64,000 nt of DNA from NCBI GenBank assembly GCA_958366945.1, contig CATXCY010000001.1:62001-126000 (forward strand), read 5' to 3'. The translations under genes were made by a program, and so were the position numbers. Shown piece by piece: positions 61,905 to 64,000 of this stretch. The notes below the pieces were generated by a model. It did not search any database. It was not told where the DNA came from and worked only from the letters and a program-made list of their open reading frames with translations. This stretch comes from Bruticola sp004554425 (GTDB lineage Bacteria; Vulcanimicrobiota; Xenobia; Xenobiales; Xenobiaceae). Position 1 is the first letter of the stretch; each line of letters begins with the position of its first letter.

Positions 61905-63989
61905 ATGTCAGAAGAGAACAAAAGTACAGCAAACGGCACTGCTGCCGTAAAAGACTTATTCAAACGTGTAGATTTAGTTTGCGATTTTCGCTTTTCAGCC
62001 ATAATTTACATATTATTGTCTGTCTTATGCGCAGGTTCACTCATTTGGCAAGCTAAGCAAGCCGTTATCGGCTATTTGGGCCATGAAAACACGGCACAAA
62101 CGCTTTGGATTTATCACTCTTGGGAGCAATATTACTACCAAACTTTTCATTTTTTTATTACTAATTACGGCTTGACTGGCTCTTTGGCCAAGTTGCCAGA
62201 ATTGTATAACCACCTAGTCAGCTTCGGAGAGCGCAGCAGCGTAGCTAACGGCCTAGATTTTATCTGGACTTGGCCCCTAGTTAAGTTATTCGGCTTTCCT
62301 CTTTATTACAACGTAAAATGTATCCTTATCGTAGTAATTAACGCTCTAGCCATGCGTTGGCTCTGCGGCAAAATGGGCTGCCGTCCAAACTCGGCTTTTT
62401 TAGGAGGGCTCCTCTTCGCCTTTAATCCTTGGCAATGGTTCCTTTTAAGCACAGGGCGTATTATTGAAGCTCAAACTTTTTGGCCTGTTTTTTTCATAGG
62501 TAGTTTTCTTTCAGCTTGGGGCCAAAGCGATCCTATGAAATGGGCCCGTTGCGGAGCCCTCCTAGCTTTGACAGCGTGCAATTATTGGTTCTATGGCCAT
62601 TTTGCCGTTATCTTTGTGTTATTCTTTGTGCTGTATCGTGCGACAGCGGCAGCCCTTCGTTGCATAAGGGAAAAAAAGCTTCCTTCCTTCGGGCTTAAAT
62701 TTAGCCTTGATATTTGGGGCAGCTTGCTTCTATTTTGTCTCACTTTCAGCGTCATAATTTTGCCAGCTGCTCATCCTTACTTGACGCGCCTTTTTTCTCA
62801 CGACAATATCCCAGGATTAGTTCGTCCCGATCCTGGGCGCGTCCCTGATGTATCTACGCTTTACAGACAGAGCATTGCCTATTCGTGCGAAGCTTTTTAC
62901 GCCTTCGTTCAGCCGACTAAAGGCTTAAGCACCCCTATCAACCCTCCACAAAGTATTTCCACAGAGGCGACATTTTCAGCCAACATAAGTTTAATGGTGA
63001 TGCTGTCCTTTTTATTGCTTGGCACTCAAGTTACGCTCAAAAACAGAAGTCGGCTGAAGTTTTGGTGTTGGGCCGCCGCTGCCTTTTATTTGTTGCCCTT
63101 GGGGCCATTCCTAAAGCACAAAGCTCAATTAGTCTATTGGCAAGGCCACTCCATTCCGTTGCCTTACAAATTTTTTTGCGATCATATGCCGCTACTCGAT
63201 AAACTGTTTTGGCCATGCCAAGCCATACTTTTATTTGCGATAGCTGCAGCAATTTGCATAGCAATGAGCCTAGAAGCGCTTCGAGACAACAAAAAATTTT
63301 CTCCTCAGCTATTGGCCGTAATAACAATTGCAGCCGTCATTTTGCCTTTTAGCGAAGCATTGCAACGCAAGCAATTACCTTGGCCATCAACCAAACTTGC
63401 TCCGGCAATATATGAGCACACTCAACAAAAACAAAACTTGTCAGAAAGCGTAATCTTTGTTCCTTTGGGACGGCGCCCTTGGCAAGCGACTAGCGATTAT
63501 AATCATAATTTTTACTACGATCCCGATCTTACTTTGGTAGATTTACGCTTAGTTATAGACAATAACAGAGGTTTATTTTCACGCCACCTTTATAACAGCG
63601 GTAAAGACGTCTGGCTTTTCGACAAGCAAGCTTTAGTAGACCAAAGTTTTTTAGGCTTTATAAGCGATTTAGGTAGCCAATATGTGCCACGCCGCTTTAG
63701 TCACAACGATCTGGAGGCTGTGCAACATGAAGGATACAACCTAATTGGCGTAAGCGAACGACTTTGTAGCCATCGTCCCCGTAGCGGAGCCTATACAGTA
63801 GCCCCGGATCAGGGACAAGCTATCTTCAAAGATATTTGTCAAAGGCTGGAAGTTATTTTCGGCCCTCCTGTAAAGATTGTCGAGGAAATTTCTTATGAAA
63901 AAGACCTTATTCCAGGAGAAATCACCCCAAAATCATACCAAATAAAAATCTACGATACACGCCACTTTAAAGTTAAAGCTCAAAAATAG
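61905..63989 (+). CDS. Large polytopic membrane protein, paralog of the gene at 58699-60678
   Basis: The 694-residue protein has about ten to twelve membrane helices with the same order of features as the divergent paralog: an early acidic periplasmic loop, then FLGGLLFAFNPWQWFLLSTGR, then EAQTFWPVFFIG, and a NYWFYGHFAVIFVLFF helix. The counterpart in the other protein reads TETLNTAWAPLYILFLH and CWYYGEFMAV. The C-terminal soluble part begins ESVIFVPLGRRPWQATSDYN. It is probably a membrane glycosyltransferase or related glycan-export protein; the catalytic residues cannot be fixed by eye. ATG 61905; weak ribosome site. Confidence 0.7.
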   Translation: MSEENKSTANGTAAVKDLFKRVDLVCDFRFSAIIYILLSVLCAGSLIWQAKQAVIGYLGHENTAQTLWIYHSWEQYYYQTFHFFITNYGLTGSLAKLPELYNHLVSFGERSSVANGLDFIWTWPLVKLFGFPLYYNVKCILIVVINALAMRWLCGKMGCRPNSAFLGGLLFAFNPWQWFLLSTGRIIEAQTFWPVFFIGSFLSAWGQSDPMKWARCGALLALTACNYWFYGHFAVIFVLFFVLYRATAAALRCIREKKLPSFGLKFSLDIWGSLLLFCLTFSVIILPAAHPYLTRLFSHDNIPGLVRPDPGRVPDVSTLYRQSIAYSCEAFYAFVQPTKGLSTPINPPQSISTEATFSANISLMVMLSFLLLGTQVTLKNRSRLKFWCWAAAAFYLLPLGPFLKHKAQLVYWQGHSIPLPYKFFCDHMPLLDKLFWPCQAILLFAIAAAICIAMSLEALRDNKKFSPQLLAVITIAAVILPFSEALQRKQLPWPSTKLAPAIYEHTQQKQNLSESVIFVPLGRRPWQATSDYNHNFYYDPDLTLVDLRLVIDNNRGLFSRHLYNSGKDVWLFDKQALVDQSFLGFISDLGSQYVPRRFSHNDLEAVQHEGYNLIGVSERLCSHRPRSGAYTVAPDQGQAIFKDICQRLEVIFGPPVKIVEEISYEKDLIPGEITPKSYQIKIYDTRHFKVKAQK

Positions 63990-64000
63990 GGTGAAGGTAA

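Noticed and set aside
1..64000. CRISPR arrays, insertion sequences, prophage or tRNA genes
   Set aside because: No repeat-spacer pattern, transposase, terminal inverted repeats, integrase or tRNA cloverleaf was seen.

Overview
The window reads as chromosome of a free-living or gut-type diderm, flagellated bacterium of moderate GC. It has lipid A genes (lpxC, lpxD), fabZ, BamA with several Skp/OmpH-like proteins, flagellar rod genes and a sigma-28-type factor. It also carries traits of deep-branching, Terrabacteria-like lineages: a SpoIIIAA-type ATPase with an R3H-like tail, a nucleotidyltransferase/phosphomannomutase fusion, a FliK-like/FlhB-C pair and an archaeal-type ProRS. My guess is an uncultured phylum such as Eremiobacterota/Xenobia. 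That is inference from gene content only. No tRNA, rRNA, CRISPR array, insertion sequence or prophage was seen.

Layout. 1-11.7 kb (minus strand): outer-membrane biogenesis block, bamA, four consecutive Skp/OmpH-like genes, a short lpxD, a secreted protein of unknown function, lpxC-fabZ, and a Gfo/Idh oxidoreductase cut by the window edge. 12.1-15.2 kb (plus): a PQQ-propeller protein, then three tandem, separately transcribed copies of a 78-residue helical protein, the most unusual locus here. 15.2-20.7 kb (plus): fabI, a phosphopantetheinyl transferase, a U32 peptidase-like protein and an SGNH hydrolase. 20.7-26.4 kb: a signal-less EEP-family nuclease/phosphatase, a VDSFPD-repeat protein, an S9 peptidase gene broken by one in-frame stop, and a signal-less alpha-amylase. 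26.4-41.8 kb: holB-tmk-R3H ATPase, an Orn/Lys/Arg decarboxylase, a SAM-hydrolase family gene, the nucleotidyltransferase/PMM fusion, proS and a TPR protein. 41.8-47.6 kb (minus): sigma factor, flgJ-like, flgG, flgF, FlhB-C and FliK-like genes, and a MerR regulator. 47.7-48.2 kb: a probable stand-alone small RNA. 48.2-64 kb: Pit phosphate transporter, a degenerate M14 peptidase-like protein, a PAS/GAF/RsbW-type regulator, a CPBP protease, thrS with a tRNA-Thr-like hairpin upstream of its ribosome site, and a group of large polytopic membrane proteins.

How it fits together. BamA and the Skp-like proteins would insert outer-membrane proteins while LpxC/LpxD make lipid A and FabZ/FabI supply acyl chains. 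The FliK, FlhB-C, FlgF, FlgG and FlgJ genes sit together and point to a rod/hook assembly module near its sigma factor. Several observations are RNA-level: the thrS operator-like hairpin, competing hairpins before the secreted-protein gene, a terminator-like hairpin before a small membrane protein, and the stand-alone RNA. All functions are read from motifs by eye; no database search was possible.
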